Below, in pieces: positions 6,951-15,997 of a stretch of 42,991 bases of DNA. The notes beneath the pieces are model-generated. The model searched no databases. It was not told the DNA's origin and saw nothing but the letters and a program-made list of their open reading frames with translations. Source of the stretch: Bacteroidales bacterium UBA3709 (GTDB lineage: Bacteria > Bacteroidota > Bacteroidia > Bacteroidales > UBA932); contig DFIA01000059.1 in the NCBI GenBank assembly GCA_002372015.1, forward strand, positions 1 to 42,991, in the 5' to 3' direction. A program made the position numbers and the translations under genes. Each line of letters starts with the position of its first letter. Position 1 is the first letter of the stretch.

Positions 6951-8615
6951 TTATGCTAAAGAGGAAAAATATGCGGAAATACGCTTGCAGGCTTCTTTCT
7001 TGCCGATGAAATAAATTATATCGGATATACCCAATCCTTTTGTATTGCCTGTAAAGAAAAGTCTGAGAGTGTTCATTACGGCACCCATCTTCCACTCTTT
7101 CTGCTTAATATAAGATGTAAGCAGTTCTTCTATTTGATGGCAGCACAAGCTTTTATAGGAGTTAGGATTGTTGCTGCATTCGTGGTTGGGAGCAGAAAGG
7201 TTTTCTGCTTCTTGGTCTTGGAATGTTTTGAAGTTACTGTTGGCTATGAGTTGTTCTATTTCTTTGGCATGCTCCAGATTTTCCGGTGTGCAGAATTTCT
7301 TAACATCGCCATCATCGTATGCAGCAGGGGCTATGAACAGTGCTTTGCTTATGTTCCAAAACTCATTGACAAAGTGCGCCCGTTCCTTTATAAGTTCGCA
7401 TACTTCTGTAAGGTATCTGTCTGAAAAAGTATCGGATATATTGGCACCTTCTTCTTGCATGGCCTGAATTAGCAGTGGACGGAATTCTTTTGCCAGCAGC
7501 GCAGATGAGCGTTTTCTTAAATACTGCTGATTAAACCACTTGGCTTTATCTGCATTGAATCTTGCTCCCGATTTCACAACTCTTTCCAAGCCGAAGACCT
7601 CTACAAGTTCTTCTAATGTAAACAGTTCTTGTTCCGTGCCCGGATTCCAGCCCAACAATGCAAGAAGGTTTACAAAGGCTTCCGGATAATAGCCATCTTC
7701 TCTGTAGCCTCGCGAAATTTCTCCTGTTTCCGGGTTAGTCCATTTGAGAGGAAATACAGGGAACCCTAATCTGTCTCCATCTCTCTTGCTGAGCTTTCCT
7801 TTGCCGTCTGGCTTGAGCAGTAGGCTTAAATGGGCAAAGCGAGGCATTGTGTCTTCCCACCCAAATGCTTTATACAGAAGATAATGTAGCGGAAGGCTTG
7901 GTAGCCATTCTGCGCCTCTGATAACTTCTGTGATTTCCATTAGATGGTCATCTACTATGTTTGCAAGGTGGTATGTAGGTAATTGATCTGCAGCCTTCCA
8001 CAGTACCTTATCGTCTAAGGTATTTGTATCCACTTCCATTTCTCCGCGTATCAGATCGTTCATTTTTACTGTCTGATTTTCCGGAATTTTGAAGCGTATG
8101 GTCCAGGTATCTGTAGTTTCTTTGAGTCTATTAACTTCTTCCGGTGGAAGGGTAAGGGAGTTTTTTAATTTTATCCTAGACTCGTAGTTATATATAAAGG
8201 TCTGTTTTGCAGCTTCGGCTTCTGCTCTTAGTTTTGAAAGTTCTTCTGCAGAGTCAAAGGCATAGTAGGCATAGCCGTTTTTTACGAGTAGCTCTGCATA
8301 TTCCCTGTATAGGTGCTTGCGCTCGCTTTGACGATATGGTGCATGAGGATTCTTCTCACTTTTGTTGCTTGCTATGCGGTATGGTTCAGTTTCTATGCCC
8401 TCGTCTGGAACAATGCCGCACCATGCTAAAGATTCGAGAATGTATTCCTCTGCCCCTGGAACAAATCTTTGAGAATCGGTGTCTTCTATTCTCAAAATAA
8501 ACTTTCCGCCCCTTTGCTTGGCAAACAGGTAGTTGTATAAAGCAGTTCGTACTCCTCCCATGTGCAATGCCCCAGTGGGACTTGGTGCAAACCTTACTCT
8601 TGTTTGTTTAGCCAT
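6951..8615 (-). CDS. gltX: Glutamyl-tRNA synthetase
   Basis: The enzyme charges tRNA-Glu with glutamate in the cytoplasm. The class I signatures are clear: PSPTGALHMGG near the N-terminus (the HIGH region) and KLSK at 274-277 followed by RDG (the KMSKS loop). At 554 residues it is longer than the 470-510 typical of many bacteria. Part of the excess is a Ser/Asn/Cys-rich insertion in the C-terminal anticodon-binding half, around bases 7130-7210. The gene starts 24 bases after ftsZ and precedes nhaA by 20 bases, so it appears to be an extension of the dcw run rather than a separate unit. Confidence 0.96.
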   Translation of the reverse strand: MAKQTRVRFAPSPTGALHMGGVRTALYNYLFAKQRGGKFILRIEDTDSQRFVPGAEEYILESLAWCGIVPDEGIETEPYRIASNKSEKNPHAPYRQSERKHLYREYAELLVKNGYAYYAFDSAEELSKLRAEAEAAKQTFIYNYESRIKLKNSLTLPPEEVNRLKETTDTWTIRFKIPENQTVKMNDLIRGEMEVDTNTLDDKVLWKAADQLPTYHLANIVDDHLMEITEVIRGAEWLPSLPLHYLLYKAFGWEDTMPRFAHLSLLLKPDGKGKLSKRDGDRLGFPVFPLKWTNPETGEISRGYREDGYYPEAFVNLLALLGWNPGTEQELFTLEELVEVFGLERVVKSGARFNADKAKWFNQQYLRKRSSALLAKEFRPLLIQAMQEEGANISDTFSDRYLTEVCELIKERAHFVNEFWNISKALFIAPAAYDDGDVKKFCTPENLEHAKEIEQLIANSNFKTFQDQEAENLSAPNHECSNNPNSYKSLCCHQIEELLTSYIKQKEWKMGAVMNTLRLFFTGNTKGLGISDIIYFIGKKEACKRISAYFSSLA

Positions 8616-8639
8616 ATTTTAATTATTGCTTATGTTTCT

Positions 8640-9968
8640 TTAATCTTGTGTTTTATACAGATACCTGTTGTTTGGTATAACAGCCTGTCCCTCTTGGGTG
8701 CCGGTAATTGAGAAACTGTTGTTTGTGCCTCCAAGGTTTCTTTTCTTATCGTTTCTTCTTTCGTATGCCGGCGTTCTTTCCAACTCCAGTATCTGATTAT
8801 CGTCGTCTGTAATCAGAACCGGCTTGCTGTTGCCTCTGTGTTTTTGTGGAGTGATGTCTTCTTTTAGGAGTTCTCCATGCGGCAGACTTGTTTTTTGAGG
8901 CGTCTTAAATATATCGCGTGTTACCTGAGTTTCTTCTTGGCGTCCTGGAATAACAATTGGAGTATCATTACCTGCAGGCAGGTTCAGTACATCAAATCCT
9001 GTGGCAATTATGGTTATGCTTACTTTATTACCAAGAGACGGATCATATACCAGTCCTCTCTTGAAATTTGTAGGTGAGCCGGTAAAGCTTTTTACATTTT
9101 CAAGAGCCTGGCGTAATTCGGCCATTGTAAAATTATCGTCGGAGCATGTTACATTCACCAAAACACCTTTGGATGTACTGAGGTCGCAATCGCTCAAAAG
9201 GGGCGATTTCAGAGCTTCTTCTACAGCTTTTACAGCCCTGTCTTCTCCTTCTGCCTCACCGATTCCCATGGTAGCCATTCCGCTGTTTCCCATAACCATT
9301 CTTACATCGTTCATATCTACATTAATCTCTCCTTCTGTGGTAACTATCTCAGCGATGCTTTTTACAGCCGTAACAAGAACTTCATTAACCTTTGGGAAGG
9401 CTTGCCTTGTAGGCAGATCGGCATAAACTTCATAGATTTTCTGATTATCTATGATAAGCAGGCTGTCAACATATTGTTTGAGATCATGTAGCCCTTCCAT
9501 TGCTCTATCCATGAAGGCTTTTCCCTCGTCTCTGAACGGCAGTGATACAACACCCACCACCAATTTGTCGAGAGATTTTGCAATTTCTGCAACCACCGGT
9601 GCTGCTCCGGTGCCGGTACCGCCTCCCAGACAGGCGGTAACGAAAACCATTTCAATTCTTTCTGGCAGTGCTCTTATTATATCCTCTCTGCTTGCCAATG
9701 CGGCTTCTCTTCCTCTTCTCGGATTCAGACCTGCTCCCAAACCTTTGGTTACATTAATTCCTAAGCAGATTTTTTCGTCTATAGGATTGGTTTTCAGAGC
9801 TTGTGCATCTGTATTGCAAATTGTAAGATCTATGCCTTTTAATCCGCTTCTATAGATTTCCTTAGCAACGTTGCTCCCGCCTCCGCCAACACCAAACACT
9901 TTGATAATGGCGTTAGATTCAGGAAAATCTACAGGATAATCGTTGAAATTGTCGTCTATATATTCCAT
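8640..9968 (-). CDS. ftsZ: Cell division GTPase FtsZ
   Basis: This is the tubulin-like protein that polymerises into the Z ring. The GTP-binding signature GGGTGTGA is at 115-122 and the T7 synergy loop NVDMNDV at 216-222, with the catalytic Asp pair D218 and D221. The globular part ends near residue 325, followed by a Gly/Asp/Lys-rich linker. The tail has two conserved-looking pieces: TPAYERRN, corresponding to the usual xPAFLRR partner-binding peptide, and a terminal NNRYLYKTQD. Here Glu-Arg replaces the usual Leu-Arg. The gene is 18 bases downstream of ftsA. The ATG has no clear Shine-Dalgarno, as is common in this phylum. Confidence 0.98.
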   Translation of the reverse strand: MEYIDDNFNDYPVDFPESNAIIKVFGVGGGGSNVAKEIYRSGLKGIDLTICNTDAQALKTNPIDEKICLGINVTKGLGAGLNPRRGREAALASREDIIRALPERIEMVFVTACLGGGTGTGAAPVVAEIAKSLDKLVVGVVSLPFRDEGKAFMDRAMEGLHDLKQYVDSLLIIDNQKIYEVYADLPTRQAFPKVNEVLVTAVKSIAEIVTTEGEINVDMNDVRMVMGNSGMATMGIGEAEGEDRAVKAVEEALKSPLLSDCDLSTSKGVLVNVTCSDDNFTMAELRQALENVKSFTGSPTNFKRGLVYDPSLGNKVSITIIATGFDVLNLPAGNDTPIVIPGRQEETQVTRDIFKTPQKTSLPHGELLKEDITPQKHRGNSKPVLITDDDNQILELERTPAYERRNDKKRNLGGTNNSFSITGTQEGQAVIPNNRYLYKTQD

Positions 9969-9986
9969 AACTCAGGAGAATTTCAA

Positions 9987-11327
9987 TTATACTTTATTGG
10001 ATTTGCTGTTGAACAGATTTTCAGTGTCGAACAATCCAGTGATTTTTTCTTTAAGACTCTTCCCTTTCGCTTTTTTAGGTACAAGCACCAGCTCATCTTC
10101 TGTGTCTGTAGCTTGAATGCTTTTACCAGAAACTGTTGTTTGCTGGAAACAATTTGTTAGAACCAGGTCTTCCTCTTCAATCTTCTGGAATGCGTGTATC
10201 AGCATACCTGCCACCGTAGAAGATTTAGCGTCTTTACACATATCGCATGAAGACGGATCTATGGTAAATGTGTTAGGACTTCCAAGTCTTGCCTCGTAAC
10301 CAGTAACAAAGTTGGCAAGGTTGGTAAGGTTTTCTATTTTTGATCCACCTCCTGTAAATACCATTCCGCCACGTATATAGTCTTTATAACCAGATTGCTC
10401 TACGTGATAACACACTGCTTCTAAAATTTCTTCCATTCTGGCCTGAATAATTCTGGCAAGAACTTTAACAGAAACTTCTTTGCCGTTGCCGGCTCCCATA
10501 ACTGCCAATAGTAGTTTCTTGTTTGGTTCTGCATAATCTGAGAAGCAGCTTCCGTGATTAACCTTTATAAATTCGGCCTTATCTGCTGTTATATTGAAAC
10601 CTGCACAAATATCGTTTGTTATGGAGTTGCCGCCAAACGGTATGATTCCGGCATATCGTACTACATTGCGTGATATTACGGCTACATCTGTAGTGCCACC
10701 TCCTATATCAACTAAAATAGAGCCGAGTTCCATTTCGTCTTCTGTGAGCACAGATTTGGCAGATGCTATTGGTTCTAAAATAACATCTAAAACTTCTATT
10801 TCTGAGAGTCTTAGAGTGCTTTCTATTATTTTCTTAGAGTTTTCTTTTGCCGTAAACAATTTGTAGCGCGCCAAGATATTGCGCCCCTCCATGCCAACAG
10901 GCTCGCTAACACTCATATAGTTATCTACATTAAAAGACTGTGGTACGGAATAGAAAACTTTTGCACCGTCTTCTACAATAGTGTTGTATGTATTTCTGGT
11001 AATTTCATTTATCTCTTTACTGCTGATAAGCTCAGAAAAGTCTTTTCTTTGAACTTGGAAAGGCTCTAATGATACGCACTTAATATCTTGCCCGGCAATA
11101 CCTACGAATGCCTTTTTAATTTTTGCGTTAATCTGCGATTCTATACTTGCAAGCGCTTTGTTAAGAGCCATATTTGCGAGTCTGACATTTTCTACGCGTC
11201 CTCTTTTAATGCCTCTGGACGCCTCTTCTGCATAGGCTACAATTTTAACCCCTAAGGTGGTTTTCTTACCTACGGCAACGGCAACTTTTGTAGTTCCGAG
11301 ATCGATGGCGGCAATCAAATCATTCAT
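9987..11327 (-). CDS. ftsA: Cell division protein FtsA
   Basis: FtsA is an actin-like ATPase that ties FtsZ to the membrane and recruits later division proteins. The N-terminal phosphate-1 loop reads IDLGTTK, and a second nucleotide-binding stretch has VDIGGGTTD near residue 210. The SHS2 (1C) domain lies between them at roughly 85-165, and GGMVFTGGGS is near 330. At 446 residues it has a Lys-rich C-terminal extension ending in NSKSNKV. The amphipathic membrane-targeting helix may lie near LKEKITGLFD. It sits between ftsQ (28 bases) and ftsZ (18 bases). Confidence 0.97.
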   Translation of the reverse strand: MNDLIAAIDLGTTKVAVAVGKKTTLGVKIVAYAEEASRGIKRGRVENVRLANMALNKALASIESQINAKIKKAFVGIAGQDIKCVSLEPFQVQRKDFSELISSKEINEITRNTYNTIVEDGAKVFYSVPQSFNVDNYMSVSEPVGMEGRNILARYKLFTAKENSKKIIESTLRLSEIEVLDVILEPIASAKSVLTEDEMELGSILVDIGGGTTDVAVISRNVVRYAGIIPFGGNSITNDICAGFNITADKAEFIKVNHGSCFSDYAEPNKKLLLAVMGAGNGKEVSVKVLARIIQARMEEILEAVCYHVEQSGYKDYIRGGMVFTGGGSKIENLTNLANFVTGYEARLGSPNTFTIDPSSCDMCKDAKSSTVAGMLIHAFQKIEEEDLVLTNCFQQTTVSGKSIQATDTEDELVLVPKKAKGKSLKEKITGLFDTENLFNSKSNKV

Positions 11328-11355
11328 ATCTTTTATCTGTTACTGGTTATTATTG

Positions 11356-12144
11356 TTAATTTTTAGTGCAAATTATTTGTCCTTTATACTTTAGATTAAC
11401 ACAGTTGTATTTATTCCAACCCACTTGTGGTACAATGTATTTGTAAAAAGAATAAAGTCTGCTGAACTTATCATCTATATTATCTAAGTTCCCAAATATA
11501 ATCCGTTGGTTACCAACTCTTGTAACAAGTTCTACATCTGAAGCAGAATTGAAGAATACTTCTTCTACCTGTGCATTCCAGAAAGGATGCTTCTGCAGAT
11601 ACAGCCCCATTTGCAGTATCTTGTTAATGCAAGACAAACTGTCTTTAACCTCGCTTTGATTGGAGAGCATTTCTATAGGGATATTCCCCGTAAAAACAGG
11701 CACATAAGAAGGGTTATTTGTAACTAACGGAAATATGTATGCTGTTTCATCAACATAGAAACCTCCGTGCTCTATTTCTATCCTCAATATAGGTTTTCTT
11801 TGTAGTATTTCTATGTGCATGGTTCCGTCTCTTGTTATAAATGCCTGACTTTCTTTAACAACGCTTCTGTGGTTAAGCAGGGCTTCTATTTGTGCAAGGT
11901 TAATACTGTCTATTCTCTTTCCTATAACGCCTCCGCAGAAATGGTCTATTACATCTGTTATCTCTTTTTTTGTTATAAACTTATTTATAGAGCTGTCTAA
12001 TAGGCTTACATCTATATGTTTACAGATTAAAGACGGCTTCTCTCTATCAACGAGTTCTCCTGCAAAATAGAAATAGGCAACCGCTGCAGCAGTAAATGCA
12101 GTGTAGAGTAGGGTGCCTAATACTATTTTCCAGGTTTTACTCAT
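11356..12144 (-). CDS. ftsQ: Cell division protein FtsQ/DivIB-type
   Basis: This is a bitopic inner-membrane protein of the divisome. A short cytoplasmic start is followed by one membrane segment at about residues 5-28, then a POTRA-like region (about 40-115) with the RKPILRIEI strand typical of FtsQ, and a beta domain carrying FYVDETAYIFP. Similarity in this phylum is low, so the call relies on topology, the POTRA-like pattern and position. The gene lies between murC and ftsA exactly where ftsQ belongs, and it overlaps the murG-murC coding region by 8 bases. Confidence 0.9.
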   Translation of the reverse strand: MSKTWKIVLGTLLYTAFTAAAVAYFYFAGELVDREKPSLICKHIDVSLLDSSINKFITKKEITDVIDHFCGGVIGKRIDSINLAQIEALLNHRSVVKESQAFITRDGTMHIEILQRKPILRIEIEHGGFYVDETAYIFPLVTNNPSYVPVFTGNIPIEMLSNQSEVKDSLSCINKILQMGLYLQKHPFWNAQVEEVFFNSASDVELVTRVGNQRIIFGNLDNIDDKFSRLYSFYKYIVPQVGWNKYNCVNLKYKGQIICTKN

Positions 12145-14704
12145 AGTTATCTGCTATTATTTGCGAAATGTTTTCTACATATCTGTCTATATTGCCGGCG
12201 CCAAATGTTACAAGAAGATCTATTTCTTTCTTTCTTATTTTCTCTTCAATTAACTGCGGTAGCTGCTCTTTGGTTATCAATATCTTATCTGTCTTATTCA
12301 GTTTATCAAATATTATATCTGAAGTAACTCCTTCAATAGGGAGTTCTCTTGCCGGGTAAATATCTAACAATATTATGCTGTCTGCAAGATCTAATGCTTG
12401 GGCAAATTCTGTAGCCAAGTCTCTTGTGCGTGTATAGAGATGAGGTTGAAATACAGCAGTAATCTTTCTTAGAGGGAACGATTCTCTCAGAGAAGATATG
12501 GTAGTGCTGATTTCTTGTGGGTGGTGGGCGTAATCGTCTATGTAAACAATTTCTGGAGTATTTATTTGCACATCCATTCTTCTTTGAACACCCTTAAAAG
12601 AAGCGAGGGCTTGTTTGAGTTGAGCCTCAGAAACTCCAGATAACAAGGCTACTGCAGATGCAGCAATGGCATTCTCTATGTTCACCCATCCCGGAATGCC
12701 GAGGCTGCAGTTTTCTATTCTTCCGCTACCTTGCGATACTGCAGCCGGATAGCAGATGGTAAAGCTGAATAGGCCCGTTTCCTTGCCTTCTTTTTTAATA
12801 GATTTGATGTCTGCTGCATAGAAATCTGCTGCATCTTTACTATCGAGATTATAGGCATAACTCATAACTTTAGCCGCTACCTTTGAAGTGTCTAAAACGG
12901 TACCTTTCTTAACGATTAAGAAACCGTCTTTATCTGTTTGGCTTGCAAACTGGGCGTAGGCCTCTCTCATTGTTTCTACTGTGCCGTAAATATCCAGATG
13001 ATCTGCATCTGTGGCAGTTACAACTGCAATATGTGGAAACAGTTGATGGAAGGAGCGGTCGAATTCATCTGCTTCTGCAACAATTATGTTATTATCAGAC
13101 AGAATTAGATTACTGTTGTAATTCTTTGAAATACCGCCAAGAAAAGCATTACAACCTATGCCGCTGCTGTGCATTATATGTGCAAGCAGTGTACTTGTAG
13201 TTGTTTTGCCATGGCTACCGCTGATGGCCAGGCAGGTTTTACCTTGTGCAATATATCCCAAGGCTTTACTTCTCTTCAAAACCTTGTATCCTAATTTGTT
13301 GGCGTCTTGCAGTTCTTTTAGATCGGACGGTATGGCCGGAGTATAAATTATGAGGGTGTTGTTGATATCCTTAGGGAGCATTTCCGGCTTGTCTTCGTAA
13401 TGTATGTCAATACCCTCTTGCTGTAGCTGAAGAGTGAGATTACTTTGTGTGCGGTCGTATCCAGAAACATTACACCCTTTGCTCTTGTAGTAACGTGCAA
13501 GAGCGCTCATGCCAATGCCTCCTATCCCTATGAAATATACATTTTTAGGCTCGTTACTCTGAGGCTGCTTGGTGTTGCGTTTGCATAGTTTTAGACATTC
13601 ATCGGCAATATGCTTGGCAGCATCTGGTTTGGCTAACAAGAGAATGTTGTTTTCTAACAGGCTTCTTTTACCGGCATCTGCTATTAGATTTTTTACAACT
13701 TCCATGAGTTTTTCTTCTGCCTGTGCATCTTTGACTATCATTGCCGCTCCTTTGTTTACAAGAGCCATGGCGTTATGTGTCTGATGGTCTTCTGCTACAT
13801 TTGGCGATGGCACAAAAACAGTACATTTTCCGGCAATGCAAAGTTCTGATATAGTGCCGGCTCCAGCCCTGCTCACAACTACATCTGCAGCTGCATAGGC
13901 AAGATCCATTCTGCCGATAAAATCTGTACAATAGACATTTTTGCAAGGGTGAGCCTGCAAAAATTCTTCTATTTCTCTCTTGTATATTTTTCCGCATTGC
14001 CATATTACCTGGAAGTTGTTTATTTTATTTTCCAGTATGGCCTTTTTCATACAATTATTCAAGGTACGGCACCCGAGGCTTCCTCCTACAACAAATACTG
14101 TTTTTTGGGCGGAATCCAGATTATAGAATCTGATACCCTCCTCTCTTAATTGTGGTGTGCACCTAACAATTTCTTTGCGGATAGGATTACCTGTTATAAG
14201 TATTTTATTCTTAGGAAAGAATCTCTCCATATTGTCGTATGCCACGCATATTTTTGTGGCTTTGGAGGCATTCTTTCTGTTTACAATTCCTGCAAATGAA
14301 TTTTGCTCTTGTAGCAGAACGGGTACATTCATTGCGGCGGCGGCGGCAACCAAAGCTGCTGAGGCGTATCCTCCAACGCCTACCACAAAATCTGGATTGA
14401 ATTCTTTTACAATATTTTTGGCTTGTTTACGACATTTCAGGTAGTCTAATGCTACCGATATATTTTTTGGAGAATAGAGCGGCCTGTGTAATCCTCTTGC
14501 GGGTATTCCTTTAATAGGGTAGCCGGCTGCAGGCACCTTTTCCATTTCCATTTTTCCGCTCGCTCCTACAAACAATATCTGAGCATCTGCCACTTGCTCT
14601 TTAATGGCATTTGCTATGGAGATAGCCGGAAATATATGGCCTCCGGTTCCGCCGCCGCTAATTATTACCCTCAAACTGCTATTATTTTGATTCGATGTTT
14701 TCAT
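12137..14704 (-). CDS. MurG-MurC fusion enzyme
   Basis: One uninterrupted 855-residue frame joins two peptidoglycan enzymes. Residues about 12-375 are MurG, which adds GlcNAc to lipid I: GGGTGGH at 17-23, then GVGGYAS, LLQEQNS, a GGS loop near 207 and a complete donor-binding region ending in EDHQTHNA. Residues about 388-855 are MurC, which adds L-Ala to UDP-MurNAc: GIGGIGMS, the P-loop GSHGKTT at 496-502, EADEFD, DADH and DYAHHP. Both halves are full length and keep their catalytic motifs. The roughly 14-residue linker contains no in-frame ATG, GTG or TTG. I chose the ATG at 14704, which has AAGGAG ten bases upstream, over a TTG 21 bases earlier. It overlaps ftsW by 23 bases and ftsQ by 8. 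Separate murG and murC genes are the norm. Confidence 0.95.
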   Translation of the reverse strand: MKTSNQNNSSLRVIISGGGTGGHIFPAISIANAIKEQVADAQILFVGASGKMEMEKVPAAGYPIKGIPARGLHRPLYSPKNISVALDYLKCRKQAKNIVKEFNPDFVVGVGGYASAALVAAAAAMNVPVLLQEQNSFAGIVNRKNASKATKICVAYDNMERFFPKNKILITGNPIRKEIVRCTPQLREEGIRFYNLDSAQKTVFVVGGSLGCRTLNNCMKKAILENKINNFQVIWQCGKIYKREIEEFLQAHPCKNVYCTDFIGRMDLAYAAADVVVSRAGAGTISELCIAGKCTVFVPSPNVAEDHQTHNAMALVNKGAAMIVKDAQAEEKLMEVVKNLIADAGKRSLLENNILLLAKPDAAKHIADECLKLCKRNTKQPQSNEPKNVYFIGIGGIGMSALARYYKSKGCNVSGYDRTQSNLTLQLQQEGIDIHYEDKPEMLPKDINNTLIIYTPAIPSDLKELQDANKLGYKVLKRSKALGYIAQGKTCLAISGSHGKTTTSTLLAHIMHSSGIGCNAFLGGISKNYNSNLILSDNNIIVAEADEFDRSFHQLFPHIAVVTATDADHLDIYGTVETMREAYAQFASQTDKDGFLIVKKGTVLDTSKVAAKVMSYAYNLDSKDAADFYAADIKSIKKEGKETGLFSFTICYPAAVSQGSGRIENCSLGIPGWVNIENAIAASAVALLSGVSEAQLKQALASFKGVQRRMDVQINTPEIVYIDDYAHHPQEISTTISSLRESFPLRKITAVFQPHLYTRTRDLATEFAQALDLADSIILLDIYPARELPIEGVTSDIIFDKLNKTDKILITKEQLPQLIEEKIRKKEIDLLVTFGAGNIDRYVENISQIIADNYE

Positions 14705-15971
14705 TGTTATTTGTCTCCTTATCAAGAATCATTGTAGCTGCATTCTCTTTTGTTCTTGAAATTGAAAGTATTATTCCAAATGCAACGCTTATAAATACAA
14801 AAGAGGTGCCTCCAAGGCTTATGAGGGGCAGGGTGTGGCCGGTTACCGGCAGTATGCCTACATTAACCAATATGTGTAACATGGCCTGTACTATTATTAC
14901 AGCCCCTAATCCTCCAACGGTAACAGCCGAGAATACTGTACGGCAGTCTTTTACTATTAGTATGCATCTGTAGAAGAGCCATACATACAGCATCATAACC
15001 AGAAGGCTGCCCGCCAATCCGTATTCTTCTACTATAATGGCATAGATATAGTCTGAATAGGGGTGCGGAATTACATATCGTTGAGTGCTTTTTCCGGGCC
15101 CTTTGCCTATGAGACCTCCTTCTTTTACCGCAATCTGAGCCATATCTGCCTGCAAAGTCTCGTCTGCTATCCTTTGTTGTTCAAACTTACTGAGTTTACT
15201 TATGTCTGCCTTCTCTGTTTCCTTAAAAAATCTGTTAAACCTTTCTATGGCAGTATCCATTCTTGGAAAAACGCCTCTGTGGTTTGAAGTAAGTGGTTTT
15301 GACACTACATGAATGAGTATCAGTAATATAACTCCGGCTATGCCAAATCCTGCTGTTTTTAGCAGATAAGACTGCTTAATGCCGGCAATAAACAGAACAA
15401 TAAAGCAGATAAGGGCCATATACAGAGCAGAAGAAACACTGCCGAAAAGAACTAGAACGCAGCAAAGCCCAATAGGGCCGATTATCTTTATCAGGAAGCT
15501 TTTGTAGGTATCTATTTTCATAACTTCCAGGGCTCTTGCAAGGTATAGCACAATGGTTATCTTGGCTATTTCTGCCGGTTGGAATTGTATGCCGAGTATT
15601 GTTAGCCATCTCTGAGCTTCATTTCTCTGCTCACCTGCAAACTGAGTTATCAGGAGCAGGGCAATACTTGCAATTAGGGAAAAGAAAGCCCATGTCCTCC
15701 ACCATCTTGGAGGTATTTTGTAACAGATGAAAAGCATAATGATGCCGAAAAGCGCAAAACTTATCTGCCTCATCAGAATACTGAAGTTTGTGATGCCTTT
15801 CATATATGCCAGTGAACTGCTGGCCGAATATATCAAGGCAATGGAGATTAGCGTCAGCAGAAAGAATATCGCCCAGATGCCTTTGTCGCCGTGCAATCTT
15901 CGTATTACCTCTTGCTGTGTTTGTTGCAGAAGAGTGCCTTTCTTTTCAGTATTATTGTCTGTTCCAGTCAT
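14682..15971 (-). CDS. ftsW: Septal peptidoglycan polymerase FtsW
   Basis: FtsW is a SEDS-family glycosyltransferase that polymerises lipid II at the septum together with FtsI. The protein shows about ten membrane segments, the AGEQRNEAQRW stretch after the fourth or fifth, the charged KEGG/GKGPGKSTQR loop, and the conserved PHPYSDYIYAIIVEEYG region. PVTGHTLPLISLGGTS near the C-terminus is diagnostic. A TTG 12 bases upstream keeps the frame open, but the ATG at 15971 is the more likely start, giving 429 residues and a 26-base gap to murD. It overlaps the murG-murC fusion. Confidence 0.96.
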   Translation of the reverse strand: MTGTDNNTEKKGTLLQQTQQEVIRRLHGDKGIWAIFFLLTLISIALIYSASSSLAYMKGITNFSILMRQISFALFGIIMLFICYKIPPRWWRTWAFFSLIASIALLLITQFAGEQRNEAQRWLTILGIQFQPAEIAKITIVLYLARALEVMKIDTYKSFLIKIIGPIGLCCVLVLFGSVSSALYMALICFIVLFIAGIKQSYLLKTAGFGIAGVILLILIHVVSKPLTSNHRGVFPRMDTAIERFNRFFKETEKADISKLSKFEQQRIADETLQADMAQIAVKEGGLIGKGPGKSTQRYVIPHPYSDYIYAIIVEEYGLAGSLLVMMLYVWLFYRCILIVKDCRTVFSAVTVGGLGAVIIVQAMLHILVNVGILPVTGHTLPLISLGGTSFVFISVAFGIILSISRTKENAATMILDKETNNNENIESK

Positions 15972-15997
15972 TTGTCTAACCAAGGAAATAGCGTTTT

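Noticed and set aside
13500..13620. Separate start for murC inside the fusion linker
   Set aside because: No in-frame ATG, GTG or TTG in the linker; ATG triplets there are out of frame and soon reach stops.
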